From positions 1 to 64,000 of the forward strand of contig CACOHP010000001.1 of the NCBI GenBank assembly GCA_902627045.1: a stretch of 64,000 nt of DNA. The letters run 5' to 3'. This DNA comes from an uncultured Pelagibacteraceae bacterium. GTDB taxonomy: Bacteria; Pseudomonadota; Alphaproteobacteria; Pelagibacterales; Pelagibacteraceae. Shown here in pieces: positions 23,213-33,473 of this stretch (position 1 is the first letter of the stretch; the number at the start of each line of letters is the position of its first letter). The notes under the pieces were generated by a model. That model was given only the letters and a program-made list of their open reading frames with translations. It ran no database searches and was not told the origin of the DNA. A program made the position numbers and the translations under genes.

Positions 23213-23815
23213 ATGATTAAAATATTATCATCCTTATCAAAAACTATCCATTTTTCTTTTGCATTAACAATATTATTATTTTTAGTTTTATTTTTTTTTA
23301 ATGGAGGTTTTGTTTTTGATACTCTGTTCTGGAGTTCTATATGCAGATTTTTACACGTAAGTGTTGCAATTATGTGGATTGGTTTACTATGGTACTTTAA
23401 TTTTGTTCAAATTCCTAACATGTCTCAAATTCCAGATGAACAAAAACCTGCTATAAGTAAAGTTATTGCCCCAGCTGCTTTATTTTATTTTCGTTGGGCT
23501 GCTTTCCTTACTATTTTGACTGGATCAATTTTAGCACTTCTAAATGGTTATCTGTATGATGCTATGACGCTAAGCATTTCTTCTGGTATTCCAAAACATA
23601 CTGTTATTGGGATTGGAATGTGGTTAGGAGTTATTATGGCATTTAATGTATGGTTTATAATATGGCCGAATCAAAAAAAAGCATTAGGTATAGTAGAATG
23701 TGATCAAGAAATTAAAACTAAATCTGCAAAAATAGCTATGCTAACATCAAGAACAAATACTTTGCTATCAATACCTATGCTATTTACAATGGTTATAGCT
23801 CAAAATTTATATTAA
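23213..23815 (+). CDS. membrane protein resembling the PuuD (urate hydroxylase) N-terminal membrane domain
   Basis: RFLHVSVAIMWIGLLWYFNFVQIP...FYFRWAAFLTILTG...GIGMWLGVIMAFNVWFIIWPNQ resembles the DUF989/PuuD membrane domain. Confidence 0.6.
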   Translation: MIKILSSLSKTIHFSFALTILLFLVLFFFNGGFVFDTLFWSSICRFLHVSVAIMWIGLLWYFNFVQIPNMSQIPDEQKPAISKVIAPAALFYFRWAAFLTILTGSILALLNGYLYDAMTLSISSGIPKHTVIGIGMWLGVIMAFNVWFIIWPNQKKALGIVECDQEIKTKSAKIAMLTSRTNTLLSIPMLFTMVIAQNLY

Positions 23816-24702
23816 TTTTTTTCCTCATCTTTTAAAATAGTTTTTTGGGAAACATTTAGCCTTACAAGAATAGTGTTTGCTATATAAATTGAAGAATAAG
23901 TTCCAAAAATTACCCCAAAAATCATTGCTAATGAAAAACCTTTTAAAATTTCTCCACCAAAAATAAAAATTGAGACTAATGCTAAGAGTGTAGTAATTGA
24001 TGTTATTAAAGTTCTTGATAAAGTTTCGTTGATTGAGATATTAGTTAATTCAAATATCTTAATATCAGCATATTTTCTTAAATTTTCACGAACACGATCA
24101 AAAATAACTACTGTATCATTCATTGAATAACCAACAATTGTTAAAACAGCTGCTATTATTGATAAATTGATTTCTAAACCTAATAAAGAAAACAACCCGA
24201 GTGTAACAATCACATCGTGAAATAATGCACAAATTGCGCCAAGGCTAAATTGCCATTCGAATCTTATCCAAATGTAAATCAGCATTAAAGCTAGTGCTAC
24301 TGAAATAGCAATTATACCCGACTTCAAGAGTTCAGCACTTACTTTGGGGCCAACATTTTCTACTCTTCTAAAATCTATATTATTTCCAAATGAATTATCT
24401 AAGTTTTTTTTGACATCCTCAATAATATTCTTTTTATTGTCTTTATTTTCAAACTTTATTAGATAGTCTGTTTCATTACCAAATTTTTTAACCGAAACAT
24501 CGCCCAGATCCATTTGATTAAATTTATCTCTCAGAGATGACACATTTACTTTTGAGTCTGTAGACCTAAGTTCAATTAAAATACCACCTTTAAAATCAAT
24601 CCCAAAATTTAATCCTTTAAATATTAAAAAAAACAAAGAAACAACAACGAGTGATATAGATAAAATATTAAATTGATTATAGTATTTGTTAAAAGCTATC
24701 AT
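23812..24702 (-). CDS. secF: protein translocase subunit SecF
   Basis: NFGIDFKGGILIEL, GYSMNDTVVIFDRVREN; adjacent to secD. Confidence 0.97.
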   Translation of the reverse strand: MIAFNKYYNQFNILSISLVVVSLFFLIFKGLNFGIDFKGGILIELRSTDSKVNVSSLRDKFNQMDLGDVSVKKFGNETDYLIKFENKDNKKNIIEDVKKNLDNSFGNNIDFRRVENVGPKVSAELLKSGIIAISVALALMLIYIWIRFEWQFSLGAICALFHDVIVTLGLFSLLGLEINLSIIAAVLTIVGYSMNDTVVIFDRVRENLRKYADIKIFELTNISINETLSRTLITSITTLLALVSIFIFGGEILKGFSLAMIFGVIFGTYSSIYIANTILVRLNVSQKTILKDEEKN

Positions 24703-26256
24703 TTATATAACTATCTCTTTATTTTTATTTCTTGAAATGTACACAACGGTTAAAAGTCTTGCGATGAAATAGACGGAAAAAAGAGTTGTAAAAATTCCAA
24801 CACCTAAAGTTATAGAAAATCCTTTGATCGGACCTGAACCCATGAAAAATAATATGATTGCTGCCAATAAAGTCGTTATATTTGCATCAAGAATTGCAGT
24901 TTTTGATTTAGAGTATCCACTATCAAAAGCAATTAATCTATTTTTCTCATTTTTAAGCTCTTCTCTTATACGTTCAAAAATTAACACATTTGCATCTACA
25001 GCCATTCCAACAGTTAAAATTATACCAGCTATACCAGGTAATGTTAAAGTTGCCTCAAATAATGTAAGAACACCTACTAAAAGAAGTAAGTTAATTATTA
25101 AAGCCACATTAGTAATTATTCCAAAAATTTTATATTTTATAATTATAAAAACTATAACTAGAATAAAACCTATAATTAAAGCTATTATACCAGCATCTAT
25201 CGAATCCTGACCTAAATCTGGACCAACGGTTCTTTCCTCTATAATGTTTAAAGGCGCCGGTAATGCCCCAGATCTTAACAATAAAGCTAAATCAGTTGCT
25301 GACTGAAATGTAAATCCTCCAGTAATTTGTCCAGAACCGCTAGCTATTGTATCCTGAATAACAGGAGCACTAATAATCTTTCCATCTAAAATTATAGCTA
25401 ATTTTCTGCCAATCCCTTTCGAGGTTGCTTTACCAAATCTTTTTGCACCTACTCTGTCTAAACTAAACGTTACAACTGTTTCGTTTGCCTCACTATCCAT
25501 TCTTGGTTGAGCGTCAAGTAAATTATCTCCACTAAGTATTATTCTTTTGCTAACAAATTCCGAACCTTCTTCATCTTCATAATCTAATTTTTCATTACCG
25601 AATGAGTCTTCGTTATTATTGGATACAAATCTAAATGTAAGATTGGCAGTTTTTCCTAATAAAGTTTTTATTCTCATAGGATCATCAAGGCCAGGAAGTT
25701 CTACTAGAATTCTGTCATTTCCTCTTTTGAGGATATTAGGTTCATTCGTTCCAACTTCGTCTATTCTTCTTCTGACTATTTCTAGAGCTTGTTCTTGGGA
25801 CGATGTTTTGAGCTTTACTAAACCTTGTTTAGAAAAAATTACACTTAAAAAATCATTTTCCTCAGCGATTTCTAATTGATGTGATTTGAATCTTTCATAA
25901 TAAGGATTTATTTCACTTTCTTTATCATTAAATACATCCAGAACTTTTTGTTTATCTATCTCATTAACTTTAAATAAAATTTTTTCATTTTGAAGTATAA
26001 AATTTACTAATTTGATATTTTTTCCTTTAAAATAATCTCGTAAAGTGATTGTTAAATTTTGAAGTTTTTGTTCAACAACTGGTTTATTATCAATTTCTAA
26101 TAGAAGATAAGAACCACCCTGAAGGTCTAAACCAAGATTTATATTTCTTTTTAAAAAATTATTTTCAAATTTAAATAAGTTTGATGAAGCGATCAAAATT
26201 AAAAATAAAGATACAATTAAGATGAAAATTATCTTTAATTTAGAAAAATATAACAC
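24703..26256 (-). CDS. secD: protein translocase subunit SecD
   Basis: NLGLDLQGGSYLLLE, GMAVDANVLIFERIREE. Confidence 0.97.
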   Translation of the reverse strand: MLYFSKLKIIFILIVSLFLILIASSNLFKFENNFLKRNINLGLDLQGGSYLLLEIDNKPVVEQKLQNLTITLRDYFKGKNIKLVNFILQNEKILFKVNEIDKQKVLDVFNDKESEINPYYERFKSHQLEIAEENDFLSVIFSKQGLVKLKTSSQEQALEIVRRRIDEVGTNEPNILKRGNDRILVELPGLDDPMRIKTLLGKTANLTFRFVSNNNEDSFGNEKLDYEDEEGSEFVSKRIILSGDNLLDAQPRMDSEANETVVTFSLDRVGAKRFGKATSKGIGRKLAIILDGKIISAPVIQDTIASGSGQITGGFTFQSATDLALLLRSGALPAPLNIIEERTVGPDLGQDSIDAGIIALIIGFILVIVFIIIKYKIFGIITNVALIINLLLLVGVLTLFEATLTLPGIAGIILTVGMAVDANVLIFERIREELKNEKNRLIAFDSGYSKSKTAILDANITTLLAAIILFFMGSGPIKGFSITLGVGIFTTLFSVYFIARLLTVVYISRNKNKEIVI

Positions 26257-26270
26257 ACTATTAAATTAGA

Positions 26271-26558
26271 CTATTTCTTTGGTTCTTGTGAATTCATTAA
26301 GCTTTGAATTCCTGTGCCTCTTATGACTTCAACAGTTACATTTTCTGCAATTTCAACCTCGACTTTATCATTATCTACAACCCTTGTGATAATCCCGGTT
26401 ATTCCACCTGATGTAACAACTTTATCTCCCTTTTTTAAATTTTCAACCATGGTTCTATGTTCTTTTACTTTTTTTTGTTGAGGTCTAATAAGGAAAAAAT
26501 AAAATATTACAAAAATTAATATTAACGGTATAAACTGACCAAATCCTGAACTATCCAT
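26271..26558 (-). CDS. yajC: preprotein translocase subunit YajC
   Basis: FYFFLIRPQQKKVKEHRTM, GDKVVTSGGITG. Confidence 0.95.
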   Translation of the reverse strand: MDSSGFGQFIPLILIFVIFYFFLIRPQQKKVKEHRTMVENLKKGDKVVTSGGITGIITRVVDNDKVEVEIAENVTVEVIRGTGIQSLMNSQEPKK

Positions 26559-26612
26559 AAAACTCCTAATTTTAATTTGAATTTTTATACTATCTAAAGA
26601 ATTAAAACAACT

Positions 26613-27872
26613 TTATTTAAGTGAAATTTTTTCTAAATTACTCATATAAGGACGTAACACTTTTGGGATTAGAATAGAGCCATCTTTATCTTGATAGTTT
26701 TCTAAAATTGCGATCAAAGTTCTACCTATTGCCAGACCACTACCATTTAATGTGCCAACATACTTTGTATCTTTATTTTGAGTTTTGTATCTTGCTTTCA
26801 TTCTACTCGCTTGAAATGTTGAACAAGAAGAACAAGAGGATATTTCACGATATCTATTTTCTGATGGCAACCATACTTCTAAGTCGTAAGTTTTTTCTGC
26901 ACTAAATCCCATATCTCCACTACAAAGGATAACTTTTCGATAAGGTAATTCAAGTAAATCTAAAATATTAGTCGCACAGTTAGTCATTCTTTCAAGTTCT
27001 TCTAGACAATTTTCTTGCTCCACAATACTAACAAGTTCAACTTTATAAAATTGATGTTGTCTTATCATCCCTTTCGTATCCTTACCGTAACTACCCGCCT
27101 CTTTTCTAAAACAAGGAGTTGAAGCAACAAATCTCATTGGTAAATCTTTTTGATTTATGATTTTATCCTTAACCATGTTTGTTAAAATCACCTCAGCTGT
27201 AGGTATAAGAAATTTTCTTTTATTTCCTTCCTCGATTTTAACTTCAAATTGATCATTTTCGAATTTAGGTAATTGTCCTGTGCCATACATAGTGCTTTCT
27301 GAAGCTAATAATGGTGGTGATATTTCGCTATAACCATTTTTAGTTATATGAGTATTTAACATGAAATTTGATAATGCTCTCTCCAATAGAGCTAGTTTAT
27401 CTCTTACAAAAACAAATCTTGATCCGGTAGTCTTCGTTGCTAATTCAAAATCGAGCATGCCAAGATCTTCACCTAATTCATAATGACTTTTAACTTTAAA
27501 ATCAAAACTTGGAATTGTTCCAGATTTCATGACTTCAACATTGTCATTTTCATCCTTACCAGTTGGAACGTCTTTGTGTGGAATATTTGGGATATTTGAT
27601 AAAATACTATCTAATTCGATTTTAATTTTTTTTTGTTCTTCTGTAATATTATCAATCTCTTGAGATAATTTTTTTGATTTTTCAAACAATGATTTATCTT
27701 TAGATTTAGATATTCCTTTTTTTTCTTGCTCTAAAGATTCTTTTTTTTGAATTAACTCTCTATTTTTTTTGTCTAACTGTTCTAAATTTGAAATGTCTAC
27801 ATTAATTGATCTTTTTTCTAAAGACTTTTTAAAATTATTAAAATCTTTTCTAATCTCCTTAAGGTTGTGCAT
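26613..27872 (-). CDS. serS: seryl-tRNA synthetase
   Basis: [30 protein letters not shown] and class II motif 3 [10 protein letters not shown]. Confidence 0.97.
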   Translation of the reverse strand: MHNLKEIRKDFNNFKKSLEKRSINVDISNLEQLDKKNRELIQKKESLEQEKKGISKSKDKSLFEKSKKLSQEIDNITEEQKKIKIELDSILSNIPNIPHKDVPTGKDENDNVEVMKSGTIPSFDFKVKSHYELGEDLGMLDFELATKTTGSRFVFVRDKLALLERALSNFMLNTHITKNGYSEISPPLLASESTMYGTGQLPKFENDQFEVKIEEGNKRKFLIPTAEVILTNMVKDKIINQKDLPMRFVASTPCFRKEAGSYGKDTKGMIRQHQFYKVELVSIVEQENCLEELERMTNCATNILDLLELPYRKVILCSGDMGFSAEKTYDLEVWLPSENRYREISSCSSCSTFQASRMKARYKTQNKDTKYVGTLNGSGLAIGRTLIAILENYQDKDGSILIPKVLRPYMSNLEKISLK

Positions 27873-28635
27873 CAGATTTTTCTAAATTTTTATTTTCAAT
27901 AAACCTTACTGAAAAAATTGATAATTCATATAAAATTAATAAAGGTATTGCTAATCCAATTTGAGTTATTGGATCAGGTGGTGTTAATAATGCGGCAGCT
28001 GCAAATATAATTACAACAACATATTTTCTTCTTTTTTTTAAAAAATCTGAGTCAACTAATCCCACTCTTGCTAACAAACTTAAAACAACTGGAAGCTGAA
28101 AACTTATTCCAAACGCAAAAATTAATTTCATAACTAAAGATAGATATTCATTCACTTTAGCCTCTAATTGGATCGGTAAATTGGTAGAAATACCTGAGCT
28201 TTCAAATGAAAGAAAAAATTTAATCGCTAAAGGCATTATCAGATAATAGACAAGTAACCCTCCTAAAAAAAATAATACAGGTGTTAAAACTAAATAAGGC
28301 AAAATCGCAATTTTTTCATGCTTGTAAAGTCCTGGTGCAATAAACTTCCATATTTGCATTAAAATATATGGACAAGTTACAAAAAAAGCAGTGAAAAAAG
28401 AAACTTTCAGATAAGTTAAAAAGGTCTCTTGAAGAGCTGTAAATATCAATCTTCTATTTGTCTCATCGTCTTTGACTGCTTTTGCATACGGTTCAACTAA
28501 AAAACCATAGATATGTTCAGCAAAAAAATAACATCCTACAAAAAAAATGATTAGAAATATAAAACTGTGTATTAATCTTTTTCTTAATTCAGCTAAATGA
28601 CTAATAAAACCTGTGTCTTTATCATCGTTAGTCAT
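27859..28635 (-). CDS. tatC: Sec-independent translocase TatC
   Basis: [35 protein letters not shown]. Confidence 0.97.
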   Translation of the reverse strand: MTNDDKDTGFISHLAELRKRLIHSFIFLIIFFVGCYFFAEHIYGFLVEPYAKAVKDDETNRRLIFTALQETFLTYLKVSFFTAFFVTCPYILMQIWKFIAPGLYKHEKIAILPYLVLTPVLFFLGGLLVYYLIMPLAIKFFLSFESSGISTNLPIQLEAKVNEYLSLVMKLIFAFGISFQLPVVLSLLARVGLVDSDFLKKRRKYVVVIIFAAAALLTPPDPITQIGLAIPLLILYELSIFSVRFIENKNLEKSDAQP

Positions 28636-28840
28636 TTTTCTTTTCTTCTTTTTTTTCTTTTATCTCATTTTCATCTAAATCAATGTTAGAAACTTCATTT
28701 TGAATATTACTAACATATCTTTTAGCAGTACCAATCCACGAACCAACCTTTTTAAGCATTATTGGAAAGTCTTTTGGACCTAAGACAACAATGGCAATGC
28801 CTACGACAATTAAGATTTCAAACCAACCAATTGTAGGCAT
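28628..28840 (-). CDS. tatB: Sec-independent translocase TatB (short, 70 aa)
   Basis: GWFEILIVVGIAIVVLGPKDFP motif; between tatA and tatC. Confidence 0.92.
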   Translation of the reverse strand: MPTIGWFEILIVVGIAIVVLGPKDFPIMLKKVGSWIGTAKRYVSNIQNEVSNIDLDENEIKEKKEEKKND

Positions 28841-28845
28841 GTGGT

Positions 28846-29055
28846 TTATTCTTTATTGTTAGATTTATTATTGTCCTGATTATCGTCAGAAATATTTTTA
28901 GGTTCTGACTCATCTGTTACGTCAGATGCCATACCTTTTTTGAAACTCTTAATACCCTTGGCTACATCACCCATCAAACTAGATATTTTGCCACGACCAA
29001 ATAGTAAAACAACTAATATTACTACTATAGCTATTTGCCAAATTCCTATGCTCAT
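28846..29055 (-). CDS. tatA: Sec-independent translocase TatA
   Basis: [40 protein letters not shown]. Confidence 0.95.
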   Translation of the reverse strand: MSIGIWQIAIVVILVVLLFGRGKISSLMGDVAKGIKSFKKGMASDVTDESEPKNISDDNQDNNKSNNKE

Positions 29056-29097
29056 AAGTAACTTATATCCTTTTTATTAAAAATTTAAAGTGACAAA

Positions 29098-29793
29098 TTA
29101 CTTTTGCTCATCCTTATCAAGAGTGCTACTTAACATTTCATCAATATTTGAGTAAATGTCCTCTTTTTTTTCTTCTTGTTTTTCCTTGTAAAATTTTCCT
29201 GTACCAAATATTGCATTATCTATATTAGCGCTATCAATTAAACCTGCCGCTCCTAATTCATCGACAGTAGGTAAATCAGATAACTTTTGCAGGTTAAAAT
29301 GACTTAGAAAATTATCAGTCGTAACGTATTGAATTGGTTTTCCAGGAACATCTTTTCTTCCACCAGGCTTAACCCAATCTAATTCCATCAATATCTCAAT
29401 AGTATTTGTTCCAAAAGCTACACCTCTAATTTCCTCAATTTCTGCTCGGGTTACAGGTTGATGGTAAACAATAATTGATAAAGTCTCTATTGCAGCTCTA
29501 GATAATTTTTTCTCAACAGTTTTTTCTTGTACCATCAAACTTGACAATTTAGCAGACGTTCGAAAAGACCATTTATTAGATATACAAACTAAATTTATTC
29601 CTCGATCTTTATATTCGTTTTGTAATTTTTGTAGAATTTTTTCTACATCTGATTTTTTAGAAATTTTACTTTCAATAGTACTGATATCTAAAGGTTCAGC
29701 TGCAGCGAAAATAATTGCTTCAATTTCTTTTTCAACATTTGATAATTTTGAGGGAAAATCAATTATATTATTTTTTTTCTTCTTTTTTATCAT
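29098..29793 (-). CDS. scpB: segregation and condensation protein ScpB
   Basis: IEAIIFAAAEPL, ALETLSIIVYHQPVTRAEIEEIRG-like region, next to scpA. Confidence 0.94.
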   Translation of the reverse strand: MIKKKKKNNIIDFPSKLSNVEKEIEAIIFAAAEPLDISTIESKISKKSDVEKILQKLQNEYKDRGINLVCISNKWSFRTSAKLSSLMVQEKTVEKKLSRAAIETLSIIVYHQPVTRAEIEEIRGVAFGTNTIEILMELDWVKPGGRKDVPGKPIQYVTTDNFLSHFNLQKLSDLPTVDELGAAGLIDSANIDNAIFGTGKFYKEKQEEKKEDIYSNIDEMLSSTLDKDEQK

Positions 29794-30530
29794 TTATTTT
29801 CTCTTATATAAATCTCTTCAAAAAGATCATCTTGTTTTATTTTTAAATTACCCTCTTTAACTAATTCTAATGAACCAGCAAAAATTCCAGCCGTTCCAGT
29901 ACTTTTAAATTTTTTTTCACTTTTAAAATTTTTTGGTATCAAATCATCTAATTTCTTCCAATCTAAAAGCTTACCAAAAAAATCTCTGATGGTTTTTATA
30001 CCGTCCTCTGTTGTAAAAACTGGAAGCCTTGGGATATTAATTTTTTGAAAATCTTTAGTCATTAAGATAGAAGAGTAAGTTTTTAAAAGATCAAATAAAC
30101 TTATGTTATATTCACTATTATAAATTGGTCTTATTCCAGCCTTCATTCCTCTTGACCTAATCTCTTTTCCAAGACGTTTTCGCTTAAGCATTTGATCTGA
30201 CAATAATCTTATTAATTCCAATTTTTTAAGTTGTAATTTTAATTTTTCAGCAACTTCTTGAAGTTTGAACTCTTCCTCTGGAGAGCTAGGTAGCAATAAC
30301 TTTGATTTTAGGTAAGCTAACCATGTTGCCATTAACAAATATTCAGAGGCTGTCTCTAAATTTAAATTTGTTTCATTTTTAATATAATCATTAAATTGAT
30401 CTGCCAATTTGGTTATTGATATTTTCTCTAAATTTACTTTTTGAGCTTTTGCAAGATCAAGTAAAACATCTAGTGGACCATTATAATTTTCAATTTGAAC
30501 GTTGAAAAATTCAGAATCGTTGAAAGACAT
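29790..30530 (-). CDS. scpA: segregation and condensation protein ScpA
   Basis: NYNGPLDVLLDLAKAQKVNLEKISI, YLLMATWLAYLKSKLLLP. Confidence 0.95.
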   Translation of the reverse strand: MSFNDSEFFNVQIENYNGPLDVLLDLAKAQKVNLEKISITKLADQFNDYIKNETNLNLETASEYLLMATWLAYLKSKLLLPSSPEEEFKLQEVAEKLKLQLKKLELIRLLSDQMLKRKRLGKEIRSRGMKAGIRPIYNSEYNISLFDLLKTYSSILMTKDFQKINIPRLPVFTTEDGIKTIRDFFGKLLDWKKLDDLIPKNFKSEKKFKSTGTAGIFAGSLELVKEGNLKIKQDDLFEEIYIRENK

Positions 30531-30539
30531 ATGCCAATA

Positions 30540-31487
30540 TTATCTTAAAATATTATAAAATTGTGATGTTTTTTTTATTATAAATTTACTTACTAAAGGT
30601 GAGTTTTTACCAACAATTTCCATTTCTTTTAATTTACCATTGCAATGTAACGCTAAATTGCAACCTGCTTTAAAAGTATTAATTGTATTTATTTTGAGAC
30701 CTTTTTTAAGGCTCTTCATTGATAAATCGTCAGAAATTAAGAGATTTTTAAAACCAATTTTTTTTCTAATAATATTTATCATTTTTCTAGAATGAGTAAC
30801 TGTGTTGTCTTTATCAATTTGATTAAAAATCAAATGACCAGTCATTGCAAAAAAGGAATTTTTATTTTTAAAAGCTTTAAAATCATTTTTTAAAAGATAT
30901 TTAAGCGTTTTATTAATATATGGAGTAGAAAAATGACTATCAACTTTAGCAAGACCATGACCAGGTATGTGCTTGATAATGGTACCAATTGAATTTTCTT
31001 TATAAGTTTGAATGCATATATCTCCAATTTTAGAGACAATATTAGAATCTCTTGAAAAGGATCTGTCTCCAATTATTTTACTAGAGCCACTAATTTTAAG
31101 ATCTAACACTGGAACAGAATTGATGTTTATTCCTAATTCTTTTAATAAATATGATGTTTTATCTATAAAAATTTTAAAGTAGATATCAAAATCTTTTTTA
31201 TTTTTAACATATTTTTTTCCAAAATAGTCAGAGGTCAAATTCTTAAAAGAGATGATATTTTCTAATCTGCTTACACGTCCACCCTCTTGATCAATCATTA
31301 TAGGATATTTCTTATCATTGAAAATATTTCTTATTTTTGAAGTTAGTTTTTTGGTTTGATTTAAATTCTTGATATTTCTAGTAAATAGAATTATCCCCCA
31401 TGGTTTATATTTTTTTAAAAAAAGTTGTTCCTGTAAACTAATCTCAGTCGATTTAAGACCAACTATAAATGATCTACGATTATTCAT
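30540..31487 (-). CDS. nagZ: beta-N-acetylhexosaminidase (NagZ family)
   Basis: MIDQEGGRVSRL, KHIPGHGLAKVDSHFS, SDDLSMKSL motifs. Confidence 0.93.
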   Translation of the reverse strand: MNNRRSFIVGLKSTEISLQEQLFLKKYKPWGIILFTRNIKNLNQTKKLTSKIRNIFNDKKYPIMIDQEGGRVSRLENIISFKNLTSDYFGKKYVKNKKDFDIYFKIFIDKTSYLLKELGININSVPVLDLKISGSSKIIGDRSFSRDSNIVSKIGDICIQTYKENSIGTIIKHIPGHGLAKVDSHFSTPYINKTLKYLLKNDFKAFKNKNSFFAMTGHLIFNQIDKDNTVTHSRKMINIIRKKIGFKNLLISDDLSMKSLKKGLKINTINTFKAGCNLALHCNGKLKEMEIVGKNSPLVSKFIIKKTSQFYNILR

Positions 31488-31740
31488 TACTTTCTAACAA
31501 CTTCCAAAAATTATATTTTTTTTTATTAGATTTTGTTTCTTCAACGTATTCAATTATATTTTGAGTATCACTTTTTAAGATTTGTAAATTTTTTACATAA
31601 TTATTTATTTTTGTATCGATATTGTTCAATGATCTATATGATTTTTTTTTATTTTCATCAGAAAAATAATATCGAATAGTAAAAAATAAGAACAAAGAAA
31701 TTAAGACAATAAATACTAAATACTTAATCTCTTTAATCAT
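31480..31740 (-). CDS. small single-TM protein at the argS-nagZ position
   Basis: 86 aa, N-terminal TM then Lys/Asn-rich coil; coupled overlaps with argS and nagZ. Confidence 0.7.
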   Translation of the reverse strand: MIKEIKYLVFIVLISLFLFFTIRYYFSDENKKKSYRSLNNIDTKINNYVKNLQILKSDTQNIIEYVEETKSNKKKYNFWKLLESNE

Positions 31741-33473
31741 TACATTTTTTCTGGTGTTGAAACACCGATTATATTCATACCTGATTTAATCACATTGGAA
31801 ATAACTTTAAGAAAAATCAATTTATCATTATTGATTTTTTTTTGTTCATTGATAAATCGTTTATCTGGATTATCTTTTCCTAAATTCCAATAAGAATGAA
31901 ATAATGATGATAAATCATAAAGATAAACAGCTACTCTATGTGGCTCCAATCTATTACATGATATATCTATACATTTTGGCCATTCAGCTATCTTTTTTAA
32001 AATTTGAATTTCATCATCAGAATATCTAAAATCGTAACTATCAATATCTAATTCAGAATTTAAATTTTTATTTAGATGTCTGAATACAGAAGCTATTCTT
32101 GCATAAGCATATTGTACGTAATAAAGAGGATTTTCCTTTGACTTCTCCACAACATTGTCAAAATCAAAATCTAATTCCACATCACTACTTCTATTTAGCA
32201 TTATAAATCTAGTAGCGTCTTTGCCAACTTCACCTATTAAGTCATCCACAGTAATATAGTCACCTTTTCTCTTTGACATTTTAAAAGGTTTTTTATCCTT
32301 TATAAGTTTTACGAGTTGACTTACTTTACAAATTAATTTGATCTTTGAGTTAGACAAAGCATCAACAGAAGATGAAATTCTTTTAATATACCCAGCGTGA
32401 TCAGCACCTAAAATATTTATTAAACAATCAAACTTTCTGTCTAATTTATTTTTATGATAAGCTACATCACTTGCAAAATAAGTCCACGAGCCATCACTTT
32501 TTTGTAATGCTCTATCTTTATCATCACCAAAATCAGTTGATTTAAAAAGAAGCTGCTCTCTCTCCTCCCAATTATTTTTATCCTCTCCGATTGGTGCTTT
32601 AATCTTCCCTTTATAAACAAAATTATCTTCTTTAAGTGTTTGAACAACTTTTTCTACTTCTTTATTAGAAACTAATTCTTTTTCACTGACAAAATTATCG
32701 TGATTAATTCCGAGACTATTAAGATTTTTTTTAATTAGATTTAATGCCTCTGCAATTGACAGAATAGTTAAATTTTCAGAAATACTTTCAAAATTTTCAA
32801 AGTTTAAATCTTTATTTGATTTTATAATATTTTCAGCAAAATCTTTTATATAATCGCCTGGATATAAGTTTTCATCATTAGACGGAAAGTTCTCTTTAAA
32901 TTTTATCTCTCTAATTCTAAAGTAAACTGATTTTGTAAAATTAATTATTTGATTACCATAATCATTTACATAGTATTCCTTTGTTACCTTATGATTGTTG
33001 TACTGTAACAAATTTGCCGTTACGTCACCTAAAATAGCACCACGACAATGACCTACGTGTAATGGTCCAGTTGGATTGGCAGATACAAATTCTATCAAAT
33101 AATTTATTTTTTTTTCTTTCTTATTTACTCCAAAACTTTTGTAATTTTCGATTATGTCTTTTATAAAATTTGTCCAAAATGTTGGTTTAAATTTAATATT
33201 AATAAAACCAGACTTTGCAATTGATATTCTTTCAATTTGTTCGTCATTATCACTTAAAATTGGAGATAAAATTTCAGCAATATCATTAGGTGTCTTTTTG
33301 TTAATCTTTGCTAAGAACATTGCTACATTTGTTGAAATATCACTATCAAACTTGACTGGTGGAATTTCAGCGGTAATTCCTTCCAAATTTTGAGGCAAAA
33401 TAATCTTATTTTGTTTAGACAAATCTTTAAGAATGTCTTTTATTTTAATTAGATATAGATCAAAAATATTCAT
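31740..33473 (-). CDS. argS: arginyl-tRNA synthetase
   Basis: EFVSANPTGPLHVGHCRGAILGD, KMSKRKGDYITVDDL. Confidence 0.97.
   Translation of the reverse strand: MNIFDLYLIKIKDILKDLSKQNKIILPQNLEGITAEIPPVKFDSDISTNVAMFLAKINKKTPNDIAEILSPILSDNDEQIERISIAKSGFINIKFKPTFWTNFIKDIIENYKSFGVNKKEKKINYLIEFVSANPTGPLHVGHCRGAILGDVTANLLQYNNHKVTKEYYVNDYGNQIINFTKSVYFRIREIKFKENFPSNDENLYPGDYIKDFAENIIKSNKDLNFENFESISENLTILSIAEALNLIKKNLNSLGINHDNFVSEKELVSNKEVEKVVQTLKEDNFVYKGKIKAPIGEDKNNWEEREQLLFKSTDFGDDKDRALQKSDGSWTYFASDVAYHKNKLDRKFDCLINILGADHAGYIKRISSSVDALSNSKIKLICKVSQLVKLIKDKKPFKMSKRKGDYITVDDLIGEVGKDATRFIMLNRSSDVELDFDFDNVVEKSKENPLYYVQYAYARIASVFRHLNKNLNSELDIDSYDFRYSDDEIQILKKIAEWPKCIDISCNRLEPHRVAVYLYDLSSLFHSYWNLGKDNPDKRFINEQKKINNDKLIFLKVISNVIKSGMNIIGVSTPEKM

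Noticed and set aside
24824-25879. Plus-strand ORFs (128 and 86 aa) antisense to secD
   Set aside because: Mirror of conserved SecD TM-rich codons; no independent evidence.
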